From NCBI RefSeq assembly GCF_037076425.1, contig NZ_AP028127.1:2422501-2431147 (forward strand): DNA of 8,647 nucleotides, written 5' to 3'. Positions 1-7,231 of this stretch are shown here, piece by piece. This DNA is from Turicibacter faecis. GTDB lineage: Bacteria > Bacillota_I > Bacilli_A > MOL361 > Turicibacteraceae. The position numbers and the translations under genes were made by a program. Position 1 is the first letter of the stretch, and each line of letters starts with the position of its first letter. The notes beneath the pieces were generated by a model, which was given only the letters and a program-made list of their open reading frames with translations, was not told where the DNA came from and made no database searches.

Positions 1-1001
<1,001 letters not shown>

Positions 1002-1174
1002 AAATAGGAAAGGCAAAAACGAGCGATTATCACAGGCAGAAAGTGAAAAGAACTGAGGAATCACGAAGGTGATGAACAGTTATTGAACTTTACCACTGTG
1101 ATGCGAGAGTTGCCGGACAAGAAGAAGTAAGCAGAAGATATCTAGTTTTGTGAGATTGATAAGATCTGACAGAA
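1002..1174 (+). other. 23S-5S intergenic transcribed spacer
   Basis: This spacer of about 172 bp has no tRNA. It holds a small hairpin with a GAAG loop (ATCAC/GTGAT, 1060-1073) nested inside a longer-range inverted repeat ATCACAG (1029-1035) / CTGTGAT (1096-1102). These may be parts of the processing structure for rRNA maturation, but that role is inferred from position only. Confidence 0.7.
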
Positions 1175-1286
1175 GGTCTAGTGATAAGGGCAAGGAGGGC
1201 ACACCTGTTCCCATACCGAACACAGAAGTTAAGCTCCTTAGCGCCGAGGGTAGTACGCAAGTGCGAGAGTAGGACGTCGCTAGGCC
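1175..1286 (+). rRNA. rrf: 5S ribosomal RNA
   Basis: This is a complete 5S rRNA of about 112 nt, part of the large ribosomal subunit. The ends were set by helix I: GGTCTAGTG at 1175-1183 pairs, with G-U wobbles, with CGCTAGGCC at 1278-1286. The internal consensus segments CCCATACCGAACAC (loop B/C region) and GAAGTTAAGCTC are present, as is the late GAGAGTAGGACG. It follows 23S on the same strand and is followed after nine bases by tRNA-Gly, so all three are presumably cut from one precursor. Confidence 0.96.
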
Positions 1287-1295
1287 GAAAAAAAT

Positions 1296-1369
1296 GCGGG
1301 TGTAGTTTAATGGTAGAACTTCAGCCTTCCAAGCTGACTGTGAGAGTTCGATTCTCTTCACCCGCTCCA
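1296..1369 (+). tRNA. tRNA-Gly, anticodon UCC
   Basis: The cloverleaf folds fully. The acceptor stem is GCGGGTG (1296-1302) with CACCCGC (1359-1365). The anticodon stem TCAGC/GCTGA encloses loop CTTCCAA with anticodon TCC at 1328-1330. The T stem GAGAG/CTCTT (one G-U pair) encloses the canonical TTCGATT loop. The discriminator is T at 1366 and CCA is encoded at 1367-1369. It reads GGA and, by wobble, GGG glycine codons. It lies nine bases after 5S, so it is most likely the last gene of the rrn transcript. Confidence 0.97.
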
Positions 1370-1380
1370 AATAGCCAATT

Positions 1381-1404
1381 AACATCCTTTGGGATGTTTT
1401 TTTT
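1381..1404 (+). terminator. Rho-independent terminator of the rrn-tRNA-Gly operon
   Basis: A seven-base-pair stem AACATCC (1381-1387) / GGATGTT (1392-1398) with a four-base loop is followed by an uninterrupted run of T to 1404. It lies 11 bases after the tRNA CCA end and closes the operon. Confidence 0.9.
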
Positions 1405-1490
1405 ATTAATTATTTCCGACTTTTTTTCGATTCTTTGTCAAATAGTGTTGTTAATTAATTTTTAACCTGTTACAACGAAAATACCAATGG

Positions 1491-1526
1491 AAATCCTAGT
1501 AGCTATGCTGCTAGGATTTTTGTTTT
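1491..1526 (+). terminator. Second strong hairpin with T-tract
   Basis: AAATCCTAGTAGC (1491-1503) pairs with GCTGCTAGGATTT (1508-1520) around a short loop, with a single G-T wobble, and TTTTTGTTTT follows on the + strand. It could be a backup terminator for the rRNA operon. The - strand stop codon (1503-1505) of the ISL3 remnant lies inside the stem, so the hairpin may have arrived with that element as a barrier to read-through into the transposase. The - strand side lacks a good T-tract. Confidence 0.75.
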
Positions 1527-1926
1527 AGGCTTTGTTAGATTTTGAACCATGAGAATACGAGATTTAATTACCCTAGCAATGGAGGTAATGTACGAGCTTT
1601 GCTACGTCCGCCAGGTGACCCAGTGATGAAATCACGATATTCAAAGGCAATACGCTTAATGACCTTAATTTTATTATTAACTCCTTCGCTAGGACCGTAT
1701 GTGTAAGGGGTTGAGAGAGTATCTTTGATATAAGATTGATAAGTTTTAAAGTTTTAGAAAGCTATTTGAAGTTCAGGAGAAATAAGTGAATGTTGCGTTT
1801 CAAGCAAATGATTAAATCGTTCTAAGTTTTTCGTCTGAAGAGCAAAAAGTAACTCTTGATATAGATTTTAACTCAGGAGATAAATCAATTAACTTCACTT
1901 CCTCAAGATATTTTTATCTTTAATAT
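1503..1926 (-). pseudogene. ISL3-family transposase, 3' remnant (broken)
   Basis: Read on the - strand in joined frames, this gives the C-terminal part of an ISL3-family DDE transposase: SPELKSI, then LQTKNLERFNHLLETQHS, then PYTYGPSEGVNNKIKVIKR and finally KSRILMVQNL before a TAG stop at 1503-1505. The E of GPSEG corresponds to the last catalytic acidic residue of the family. Damage visible: a frame change near 1873 (consistent with two lost bases), an in-frame TAA near 1765, and a roughly 50-bp foreign insertion (1569-1621) between the YRDF and KSRIL segments. The N-terminal two thirds are missing, and I cannot recognise them in the DNA beyond 1926. The protein differs clearly from the intact 543-aa ISL3 transposase further on, so this is a different element. 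It is inactive; family assignment is firm, exact ends are not. Confidence 0.85.
1569..1621 (-). repeat. Short structured insertion, copy 1 (inside ISL3 remnant)
   Basis: On the - strand, this stretch of about 50 bp reads GGTCACCTGGCG (1620-1609), an inner hairpin (ACG-T-AGC, AAA loop, GCT-CGT, 1607-1592), a 14-base pyrimidine-rich linker, and TGCTAGGG (1578-1571). CCTGGC and GCTAGG can pair as an outer stem with one G-T wobble. It interrupts the transposase reading frame at a point where the family normally has only about three residues, so it is an insertion and not part of the gene. It shares motifs and architecture with the stretch at 8026-8123. Function unknown. Confidence 0.6.
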
Positions 1927-1930
1927 TTAA

Positions 1931-1956
1931 ATGTTTTCTAGTAATGTTTTCTAGTA
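1931..1956. repeat. 13-bp tandem duplication (two copies)
   Basis: ATGTTTTCTAGTA occurs twice back to back (1931-1943 and 1944-1956). It lies in AT-rich DNA between two decayed insertion sequences and is probably a slippage duplication. Confidence 0.8.
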
Positions 1957-2137
1957 AAATATGAGTAAAACATCAAATCTTATCCTTTGAATATTGCTTT
2001 GGTCGATAATATTGTAAAAGAATTGAGACTTGAGCTCTTTTTTTTCGATACTATAAAAAAGTGCTGCTTGATTAGCAACATTGAATATTATAGAACCAAA
2101 AACAAATGTGGGGGGATTCTAAAAGTTGAACTTCATA

Positions 2138-2880
2138 TTATGTAGCTAATTGGCTAGTATGAATCTGATATTTGTTGAGACACATAATAGCCAATTTTCT
2201 TTTAACTTATTTAGAGGTATCATAGTAATATACATATTGTTTTCGCTGCTTCTTTTGATTCCTTATTGGCTTTAAATGTCTTGCTAGGGTATAGCTTGTT
2301 TAAGGATTACGAAGAAGTTTTTCATTGGTGAGTTATCCAGAGAATTTCAACTTTGTGACACGCTTTAGAAAATATTGTATCTCTTTAATGCTTTAAATCG
2401 TTGCTGACTTTGATACTACCATTCTTGATCCGCATGGAGGATTATTATATTTTTCTTCCTGTATTTTAAACTTAGTCCCATCTGTTTTCAGTTTCTGATA
2501 AGAGGGTGGCATACTAAATAAACGGTTAATTCGATTCTTAACTAGCTCTCGACGGTTCCTTTATATGAATGATATTTGCGTGTTTTATGGCTGAACCTAA
2601 TACAACTAATTTCTAGCTTTTTCATTAGACGATAAAGTTTCTTATGGTTAATCTGCTGCTCTTGATGATGAAGTTTATCTATAATTCAACGGTAACCGTG
2701 AATTTCATCAGTTTCTTTAAAAATATTTAAGCTAGGATTTCGTTCGAGGCTCTTGATCCGGATCCTCATGTCCCATCTTTTTAATCCAATAATGATAGCT
2801 TGATTTAGGAAATTTGTTTATCTTTAAAATACTAATTAATTTAAAATGAGTTGTTAATTTTTTAATTGTATTCTTTGGAT
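2138..2880 (-). pseudogene. IS150-group orfB (transposase catalytic part), broken
   Basis: Segments of an IS3-family OrfB are readable on the - strand in shifting frames: FPKSSYHYW (about 2787-2812), NHKKLYRLMKK (about 2618-2650), LKTDGTKFKIQEEK (about 2463-2504, holding the first catalytic D), ILHADQEW (about 2423-2446, holding the second D), SLDNSPMKNFF (2310-2342) and a C-terminal QIHTSQLAT before a TAA at 2138-2140. In intact members about 60 residues separate the two Asp residues; here the second segment follows almost directly, so the core of the integrase fold is deleted. In-frame stops and frameshifts occur along the whole length. The residue normally Glu in the third motif (ENFF) reads Lys (KNFF). 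It cannot make a working transposase. Confidence 0.8.
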
Positions 2881-3215
2881 TCATGGCGCAATCCCATAGC
2901 TGTGACACACTTTTAAGTATTCATATCCAATTATTAATAATTTAATTTCTTCTAATTCTTGTTCAGGTATTAATGTTTTGGTTAGAAAGAGGATTTTAAT
3001 TTTATCGTAGGTGGCTGAGGTCTTCTTTTCGATTTAAGTAGTGCTTCTACGCCACTTTTTCAATCGTTGCATTCTAATTCCCAATAGTTCCTATGTCTGA
3101 TCTTCCAAAATGAATAGCAGTTTGGTTATATGAAGCATCCGTTTTCTTAGTTTAGTTGTATACAGTTAACTTAAATTCTCCAGTAGATTCTTGTTTTTAG
3201 ACTGTCAATCGTTTT
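2880..3215 (-). pseudogene. IS150-group orfA (helix-turn-helix protein), broken
   Basis: On the - strand the fragments GEFKLTV, SYNQTAIHFG (about 3090-3150) and KSGVEALLKSKRRP (about 3017-3060) match the helix-turn-helix region of IS150-type OrfA, which binds the terminal repeats. They are followed by LIPEQELEEIKLL, the start of the usual leucine-zipper segment, and GYEYLKV. A TAG stop and at least two frame changes separate the pieces. The true start codon is not identifiable, so the upstream limit is approximate. Confidence 0.75.
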
Positions 3216-3275
3216 TTTTTGTGATTAGTTATTAGTTATTTAGCCTAAATCAGGTTTTAGTTTGGGGCCGACTCG

Positions 3276-3712
3276 AAATTTGATAATTTTTAGGACGAAA
3301 TCAATGCCCTAAAAACCTTGTAAATATTCATTAAAAAACTTTAATTTTGAACAATATCGAGGCATATAAAAAACACTCCAAATTGTCGTTGTTTTAGTCT
3401 AATATTTTGAGGGAGACATTAAGGTAATATGCAAATAATACTATATAATTCTTTCAATCCTTCATCCACATTTATTGGTTGAGATAAAGTTCGTAAAATG
3501 TAAACATAAGTAAAGGTGTCATATACGAAATGTTTATGGTATAAATAAAATTTCAGTACTCTTATTAACTAGGTTAAATAGTATTGAGATAAAATAAAAA
3601 TTTATTACATTATATGAGTTAATATAATTAATTAACCAAGATATTTTTTTTAGATTCGATTAGATTATGACGCGGGGGTAAAATAATCGAATCTATGAAT
3701 GCTAACATAAAT
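3276..3712. other. AT-rich spacer between decayed IS3 and intact ISL3
   Basis: This stretch of about 437 bp has no convincing reading frame on either strand. A short - strand frame near 3325-3395 (around MPRYCSKLKFF) lacks a clear start signal and ends quickly, and I could not link it to a family. The only distinct structure is the inverted repeat at 3651-3695. Confidence 0.6.
3651..3695. repeat. Perfect 12-bp inverted repeat with GC-rich loop
   Basis: TAGATTCGATTA (3651-3662) and TAATCGAATCTA (3684-3695) are exact reverse complements separated by 21 bases that include a GACGCGGGGG stretch, unusual in this AT-rich surrounding. A T-run lies just before it on the + strand, so it is not a normal + strand terminator, and on the - strand an A-run follows. 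It ends 17 bp before the left end of the ISL3 element. Its role (operator, small structured RNA, relic of a mobile element) is unknown. Confidence 0.7.
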
Positions 3713-3746
3713 GTGATTCTTCCGCTATTTTGGTGAAAAGCCCTTT

Positions 3747-5378
3747 CTAGGAATAGAGCACTTTAATACGTAGAAGTTCAAAACTTGCTCGTCCATACAT
3801 TTGGCGTTTAATCATTTTAATTCGGTTGACATTCCCTTCACAAATCGCATTAGTGTATGGATAAACTAATGCGTTACTGATCGATTGCTCATCACGTTTC
3901 ATTCGAAGACAAAACTCACGCAGTAATTTAATCTCATGAGTAGCGTAACGTTCTAGCCATTGAGATAATTTGAATACTTGCCCCATCGTGACCAAATCTC
4001 TAAATACTTGGATGGCTGTATATAGTTCACTTAAGTCTGCATGAGCTTGAAAGAGTTCATTTAATAAATTTAATTCTGGTTGAGTTAAAGACGTTGGTTT
4101 TCGCCAAATGAATGAGGTGAGTTGAAACTTCGTTGCTTTCAATAATTTACTAGATTTTTTTGATATTTTTTCTGTTGCCTTCTCACTTGTTTTTACGGGG
4201 AGATTTGCTTTAATTTCTTGAACTTTTCGACGAGTTGAAGAAGCTCCTCCTTTAAACCCTTGGTGGATGAGTTGTTCATGAATCCAACGAGCAGTTTTTC
4301 CCTCCTGACACCATTGTGTGATTTGATTTAAATAGGGGACAAATTGATTAACACGGGGCTTTCGTATTTGCTTGGGAGGTTCAGATAACTGAATATACTT
4401 CGCTACGGTTGTCCGACTTAACTTAAGTTGTCTGGCTGTTTGACGAATAGAGCCTACTTGTTGGTAGACCTTTTGAATCTCCAAAATGAGTGCCCATTTT
4501 GCTTGTTCCTTTTCAGATAATGATTCATGACTGGATATTGAGTTCACGTTAGTAATCGTTATATCTGTCGCTGGATCTGTTTTTTTAGTGATTGAAGATT
4601 CAGGCATGATAAACCATCCTTTAGGAAAACGAGAACTAATGGTTTCTTTAACAACCGTTAATAGGTTTTTAAGAAAGTGCCACTTGTCGGCAACCTGAAT
4701 AATGTTAGGATTCGTTAAATGAATGGCTTTAGTATAAGTTGTTGCACGATCACGTGTCACTAATTCAACTGAGGGATGTTTTTCCAACCATTCTTTAAAC
4801 GCTTGAGTCGAACGAGAGGCGAGAATTTCAACCGGACGATGCGTTTCTAAATCACAAATAACCGTTCCAAAGTCGACCCCTCGACGAAAAGAAAAGTCAT
4901 CAACCCCAATATGGGTTAATGACTGATTTTTTATATCTTTTTCAGTAGAATCGATACGTCGTAATAAATCTAATAGTGCATCTCCACTTCGTTTATATCC
5001 AAGTTTAAAAAGAAAGCGTGATAAAGCTTCCGCACTCATCGATAATGATAATTGAAGAAAAACCTCTTCAAGACGAATGGTTAAACGCCGATAGGCATTT
5101 AAAAAGCCAGTAAATCTTTCAGTAAAAATTTGACGTTTACAGTTAGGATTTAAACAAAAAAACTTTTTAGCTTGTATCCTTAATTGAACAGGTTTATTAA
5201 GGATAGACGCATCTAATGGTTTTCTAAGATACGTACTGTGTACCTGGTGACTTTTCATCCCACATAAGGGACAGTGGTTAAATTTTGATTCAGATTTTAA
5301 ACAAATCAAGATTATATGCTCATTATTTTCAATGGATTGAATCATAAGATTTTCAGGGAAAAAGACATTAAGATTCAT
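3747..5378 (-). CDS. ISL3-family transposase (543 aa)
   Basis: This DDE transposase catalyses cut-and-paste movement of its element. In order: an N-terminal zinc-binding domain with CPLC (C36, C39) and CLNPNC (C75, C80); the catalytic core beginning around THIGVDDFSFRRG (D160/D161), VTRDRATTY (D210) and ADKWHFLKNL (around 231); an inserted helix-turn-helix region at about 301-335 (SIRQTARQLKLSRTTVAKYI) and a second helical segment at 343-392; then the C-terminal YPYTNAICEGNVNRIKMIKR with the catalytic Glu at 514. Length fits the longer ISL3 subgroup. The ATG is preceded by AGAGAGG nine bases upstream, and a promoter lies 30-60 bp upstream. The gene is uninterrupted and keeps the expected acidic residues, so it is probably active. 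It is the only gene of its element and faces the rRNA operon. Confidence 0.95.
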   Translation of the reverse strand: MNLNVFFPENLMIQSIENNEHIILICLKSESKFNHCPLCGMKSHQVHSTYLRKPLDASILNKPVQLRIQAKKFFCLNPNCKRQIFTERFTGFLNAYRRLTIRLEEVFLQLSLSMSAEALSRFLFKLGYKRSGDALLDLLRRIDSTEKDIKNQSLTHIGVDDFSFRRGVDFGTVICDLETHRPVEILASRSTQAFKEWLEKHPSVELVTRDRATTYTKAIHLTNPNIIQVADKWHFLKNLLTVVKETISSRFPKGWFIMPESSITKKTDPATDITITNVNSISSHESLSEKEQAKWALILEIQKVYQQVGSIRQTARQLKLSRTTVAKYIQLSEPPKQIRKPRVNQFVPYLNQITQWCQEGKTARWIHEQLIHQGFKGGASSTRRKVQEIKANLPVKTSEKATEKISKKSSKLLKATKFQLTSFIWRKPTSLTQPELNLLNELFQAHADLSELYTAIQVFRDLVTMGQVFKLSQWLERYATHEIKLLREFCLRMKRDEQSISNALVYPYTNAICEGNVNRIKMIKRQMYGRASFELLRIKVLYS

Positions 5379-5407
5379 GATGATATACCTCTCTACGATG
5401 TCTTTTC

Positions 5408-5437
5408 ATTATATCAGGTAAAGCGTTTTATCACCAA
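5408..5437 (-). promoter_or_regulatory. Promoter of the ISL3 transposase, -35 inside the terminal repeat
   Basis: On the - strand, TTGGTG (5437-5432) and a perfect TATAAT (5413-5408) are separated by 18 bp, about 30 bp upstream of the start codon. The -35 box is in the right terminal inverted repeat, so transposase binding to that end could repress its own transcription; the latter is an inference. Confidence 0.65.
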
Positions 5438-5454
5438 AAGTCAGGAAGAACCAC

Positions 5455-5796
5455 TTTTTTATTGACATTTATACGAATCTGTAGTCTTTCAGGTTAACAC
5501 CTTTAATACTCTTAATTTTGTTATTGATTTATTTATTCAAATAACTCCCCTTTTATAGTATGACTAATATAGACTTTTTAAATTTTAAGCACTTAAAAGA
5601 TAGATTATAGTAAGATAGTGATCTGTAATAATTAAGTAGTGTTTTATTGAAAGAGAAATTAAATACTTACAATAGATTATTTAATGGTTTTAATTCACTC
5701 GATAAATCAAGGAAAGCTATTTCGTATGTAGGCTTAACAGAGCAATATAAACACCCAAATATATATAATAATATTTAAATAAACTATGTTAGCAAA
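5455..5796. other. AT-rich spacer between ISL3 and IS3 elements
   Basis: No supported gene lies in this stretch of about 340 bp. A + strand frame of 43 codons can be read at 5647-5778 from a TTG (ending HPNIYNNI), with no ribosome binding site and no recognisable family. It may be a fragment of a gene cut by the neighbouring insertions, or chance. A TTGACA at 5463-5468 has no good -10 partner. Confidence 0.5.
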
Positions 5797-5837
5797 TGGA
5801 TCTAGGTCAATATTTTGGACACAAAAAAGTTAAGTTT

Positions 5838-6743
5838 TTAAGCAATTTGTCGTGCAAGTTGCTCACATTCTTCTGGCGTTAAATAATTAATGGAACCATG
5901 AATCCTTTTGCGATTATACCAGCCTTCAATATATTGAAATAGGGCCATTCTAGCCTGTTCAAATGTCACATATGTAGTTTGATACACTTCTTCTTTCTTT
6001 AGAGTGGCATGGAAAGATTCGATACAAGCATTATCATAAGGACATCCTTTACGACTGAAAGACTGGATCATCTTAAAGTCTGAAGTTAAGTCTTTAAACT
6101 CTTGGCTAGTATACTGTGATCCTAAATCAGTGTGGAGAATAATCTCATCTTTAGGTTTTTGAGAAACATAGGCATTCTTTAAAGCTTTTACGATAATATC
6201 TGTGGTCATTTGTTTTGAAAAATGATAACCAATAATTTTCTTTGAATGTAAATCCATCACTGAAGCTAAGTAGCACCAACCTTCTTTTTGAACGTAAATA
6301 TAAGTAATATCGGATACCCATTTTTGATTAATTGAAGTCGTCGAAAAATCCTGTTCTAGAATGTTATTACGTTCTAAAACAAGTTCCTTAGACTGTCTAT
6401 AAGGAGTATATTTTCTTTGAATAATCGAAGCTAAACCGCTTGATTTCATTAACCGTTGAACACGTTTCAAGCTAACAGTGAATCCCTCTTTAATCAATTG
6501 ATGGTGTACCTTAATAGCACCATACCGACACTTACTTTCAAAATAAATTTCTTTAATACGTTCAAGTAGTTTCTGATTTTCACGTTCCCATTTTGATTCA
6601 GTTTGATGCTTCGATTGATAATAAGTACTTCTTGGAACACTTAAGACCTCACAAAGTTGCTTAATATCGTGTTCCTGATGGTGTTGATTAATAAACTGAC
6701 ATAATTCAGATTGACTTACTTTCTCGCGAATATGGTCATAGCC
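5838..6743 (-). CDS. IS3-family transposase OrfB (catalytic part, made by -1 frameshift from orfA)
   Basis: This is the integrase-like half of the IS3 transposase, expressed as an OrfAB fusion. From the slip point at 6743 it is 301 residues, giving a fusion of about 379 aa, normal for the family. An HTH_21-type region (around 51-105, with RYGAIKVHHQLIKEGF) precedes the rve/DDE core: D145 (WVSDITY), D206 (LHTDLGSQY) and E242 (ACIESFHATLK), with the D and E 35 residues apart, the DD(35)E signature. The C-terminus YNRKRIHGSINYLTP is typical. The frame opens at a TGA just upstream of the slippery site and has no ATG there; a start at an internal TTG (6497) would remove part of the HTH and is unlikely. 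No defects are seen, so it is probably functional. Confidence 0.93.
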   Translation of the reverse strand, partial: GYDHIREKVSQSELCQFINQHHQEHDIKQLCEVLSVPRSTYYQSKHQTESKWERENQKLLERIKEIYFESKCRYGAIKVHHQLIKEGFTVSLKRVQRLMKSSGLASIIQRKYTPYRQSKELVLERNNILEQDFSTTSINQKWVSDITYIYVQKEGWCYLASVMDLHSKKIIGYHFSKQMTTDIIVKALKNAYVSQKPKDEIILHTDLGSQYTSQEFKDLTSDFKMIQSFSRKGCPYDNACIESFHATLKKEEVYQTTYVTFEQARMALFQYIEGWYNRKRIHGSINYLTPEECEQLARQIA

Positions 6744-6976
6744 TTTTTTAATATTTCATTCTCCTCTTGCAGACGTAACATTTCTTGCTTCATGCGTTTA
6801 ATATCCTCTAGGGTAATTTCTGTATCATCTACCGAGGCAATCGGAGAAATTTGTTTAATCCATTTGTAAATTGTTACTTCTGAAACACCATATTCACGAC
6901 TTAGATCTTTAACTGAACGTCCATTTTTATAAAGTTCAACAATCATTGATTTAAATTCATTATTATATTTTTTCAT
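6716..6976 (-). CDS. IS3-family transposase OrfA (86 aa, helix-turn-helix and leucine zipper)
   Basis: OrfA binds the terminal repeats and regulates transposition; it is also the N-terminal part of the OrfAB fusion. Residues 1-45 form the HTH_Tnp_1 type domain (FKSMIVELYKNGRSVKDLS, then YGVSEVTIYKWIKQ). Residues about 56-78 (EDIKRMKQEMLRLQEENEIL) form a heptad leucine zipper used for dimerisation. The ATG at 6976 has AAAGGA ten or so bases upstream and a promoter about 26 bp further out. The zero-frame product ends IFARK at a TAA at 6716-6718. The AAAAAAG slip site lies eight codons before this stop. OrfA and OrfB overlap, as is usual in the family. Confidence 0.93.
   Translation of the reverse strand: MKKYNNEFKSMIVELYKNGRSVKDLSREYGVSEVTIYKWIKQISPIASVDDTEITLEDIKRMKQEMLRLQEENEILKKAMTIFARK
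6743..6765 (-). promoter_or_regulatory. Programmed -1 frameshift signal (A6G heptamer plus upstream SD-like AGGAG)
   Basis: On the - strand the heptamer A-AAA-AAG (6749-6743) sits in the orfA frame and lets ribosomes slip back one base into orfB. An AGGAG (6765-6761) lies 11 bases upstream, a placement known to stimulate -1 slippage by pairing with 16S rRNA, as in dnaX and other IS3 elements. No strong downstream hairpin was seen by eye. Confidence 0.85.
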
Positions 6977-7001
6977 ACAGACACATCCTTTTATTAAGTC
7001 T

Positions 7002-7030
7002 ATTGTAACGACTTAACTTAAGTGTGTCCA
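7002..7030 (-). promoter_or_regulatory. Promoter of IS3 orfA, -35 inside the terminal repeat
   Basis: On the - strand TGGACA (7030-7025) and TACAAT (7007-7002) are separated by exactly 17 bp, about 26 bp upstream of the orfA ATG. The -35 box is part of the conserved terminal repeat, so OrfA or OrfAB binding to this end could block transcription (inference). Confidence 0.65.
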
Positions 7031-7231
7031 TAAAACTATACTAGCACCAAAAGTTAAAAAAATCCTAATAATATAAAAACCTTTTTAAAAGAAATATCAT
7101 AGAAGATAGAAGACATATACCTAATTGTTACAAATAGAGGGGAAATATAGCCTATTTTGATATTCTTAAATTTTTATCTGATTAAAAGGCTGGGTCTAGG
7201 TCAATATTTTGGACACCAAAAAGTTAATTTT

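Larger units (their letters stand above)
2107..3275 (-). mobile_element. Decayed IS3-family (IS150-group) insertion sequence
   Basis: The stretch carries joined fragments of an IS150-type OrfA and OrfB on the - strand. The likely ends resemble IS150-group terminal repeats: near 2109, TGT followed by a G-run and CTAAAAGTTGAAC; near 3275, read on the - strand, GAGTCGGCCCCAAACTAAAA. At about 1.17 kb it is shorter than the usual 1.4 kb, explained by an internal deletion of roughly 150-170 bp in orfB. No target duplication is evident and the ends are approximate. This is a dead copy. Confidence 0.75.
3713..5454 (-). mobile_element. Intact ISL3-family insertion sequence (about 1.74 kb)
   Basis: Terminal inverted repeats bracket a single transposase gene. 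The left end GTGATTCTTCC (3713-3723) followed by TTTTGGTGA (3728-3736) matches, at identical spacing, the reverse complement of TCACCAAAA (5431-5439) and GGAAGAACCAC (5444-5454). One gene, about 1.7 kb and imperfect repeats of 24 bp or more fit the family. The exact outer base is uncertain by one or two. ISL3 elements usually make 8-bp target duplications, but none is evident in the flanks, so the insertion may be old or rearranged. Confidence 0.85.
5797..7049 (-). mobile_element. Intact IS3-family insertion sequence (1253 bp) with AAA target duplication
   Basis: The element starts TGG..CTAG..(10 bases)..TGGACACA at 5797 and ends with the imperfect reverse complement (TGTGTCCA..CTAG..CCA) at 7049. 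The TG...CA tips are typical of IS3. It is flanked by the direct repeat AAA at 5794-5796 and 7050-7052, a usual 3-bp target duplication. Inside are orfA and orfB in -1 overlapping frames. The intact ends, duplication and catalytic residues indicate a recently active copy. A decayed relative in the same orientation lies 141 bp further on. Confidence 0.9.

Noticed and set aside
1080-1465. Frames of about 100 codons over the 5S/tRNA region on both strands
   Set aside because: They overlap 5S rRNA and tRNA-Gly, which are certain; the frames are chance.
1931-1956. CRISPR-like repeat
   Set aside because: Only two adjacent 13-bp copies with no spacer; a simple tandem duplication.
2137-2196. Overlapping pairings ATTATGT/ACATAAT and AATTGGCTA/TAGCCAATT, arranged like a pseudoknot, with a T-rich run after them
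   Set aside because: The segment codes for the end of the IS150-type OrfB (QIHTSQLAT), so the sequence is explained by coding. A terminator or pseudoknot role is not excluded but is not supported.
2282-2289. TGCTAGGG, a possible third copy of the structured element
   Set aside because: The surrounding - strand sequence reads as normal OrfB (segments SLDNSPMKNFF and KTFKANKE), with no inserted DNA and no CTGGCG partner; an 8-base coincidence.
6495-6497. TTG as an independent start for a 219-aa OrfB
   Set aside because: The -1 frame is open for 82 more codons upstream with family-typical sequence back to the slippery site, so the frameshift fusion is the better model.
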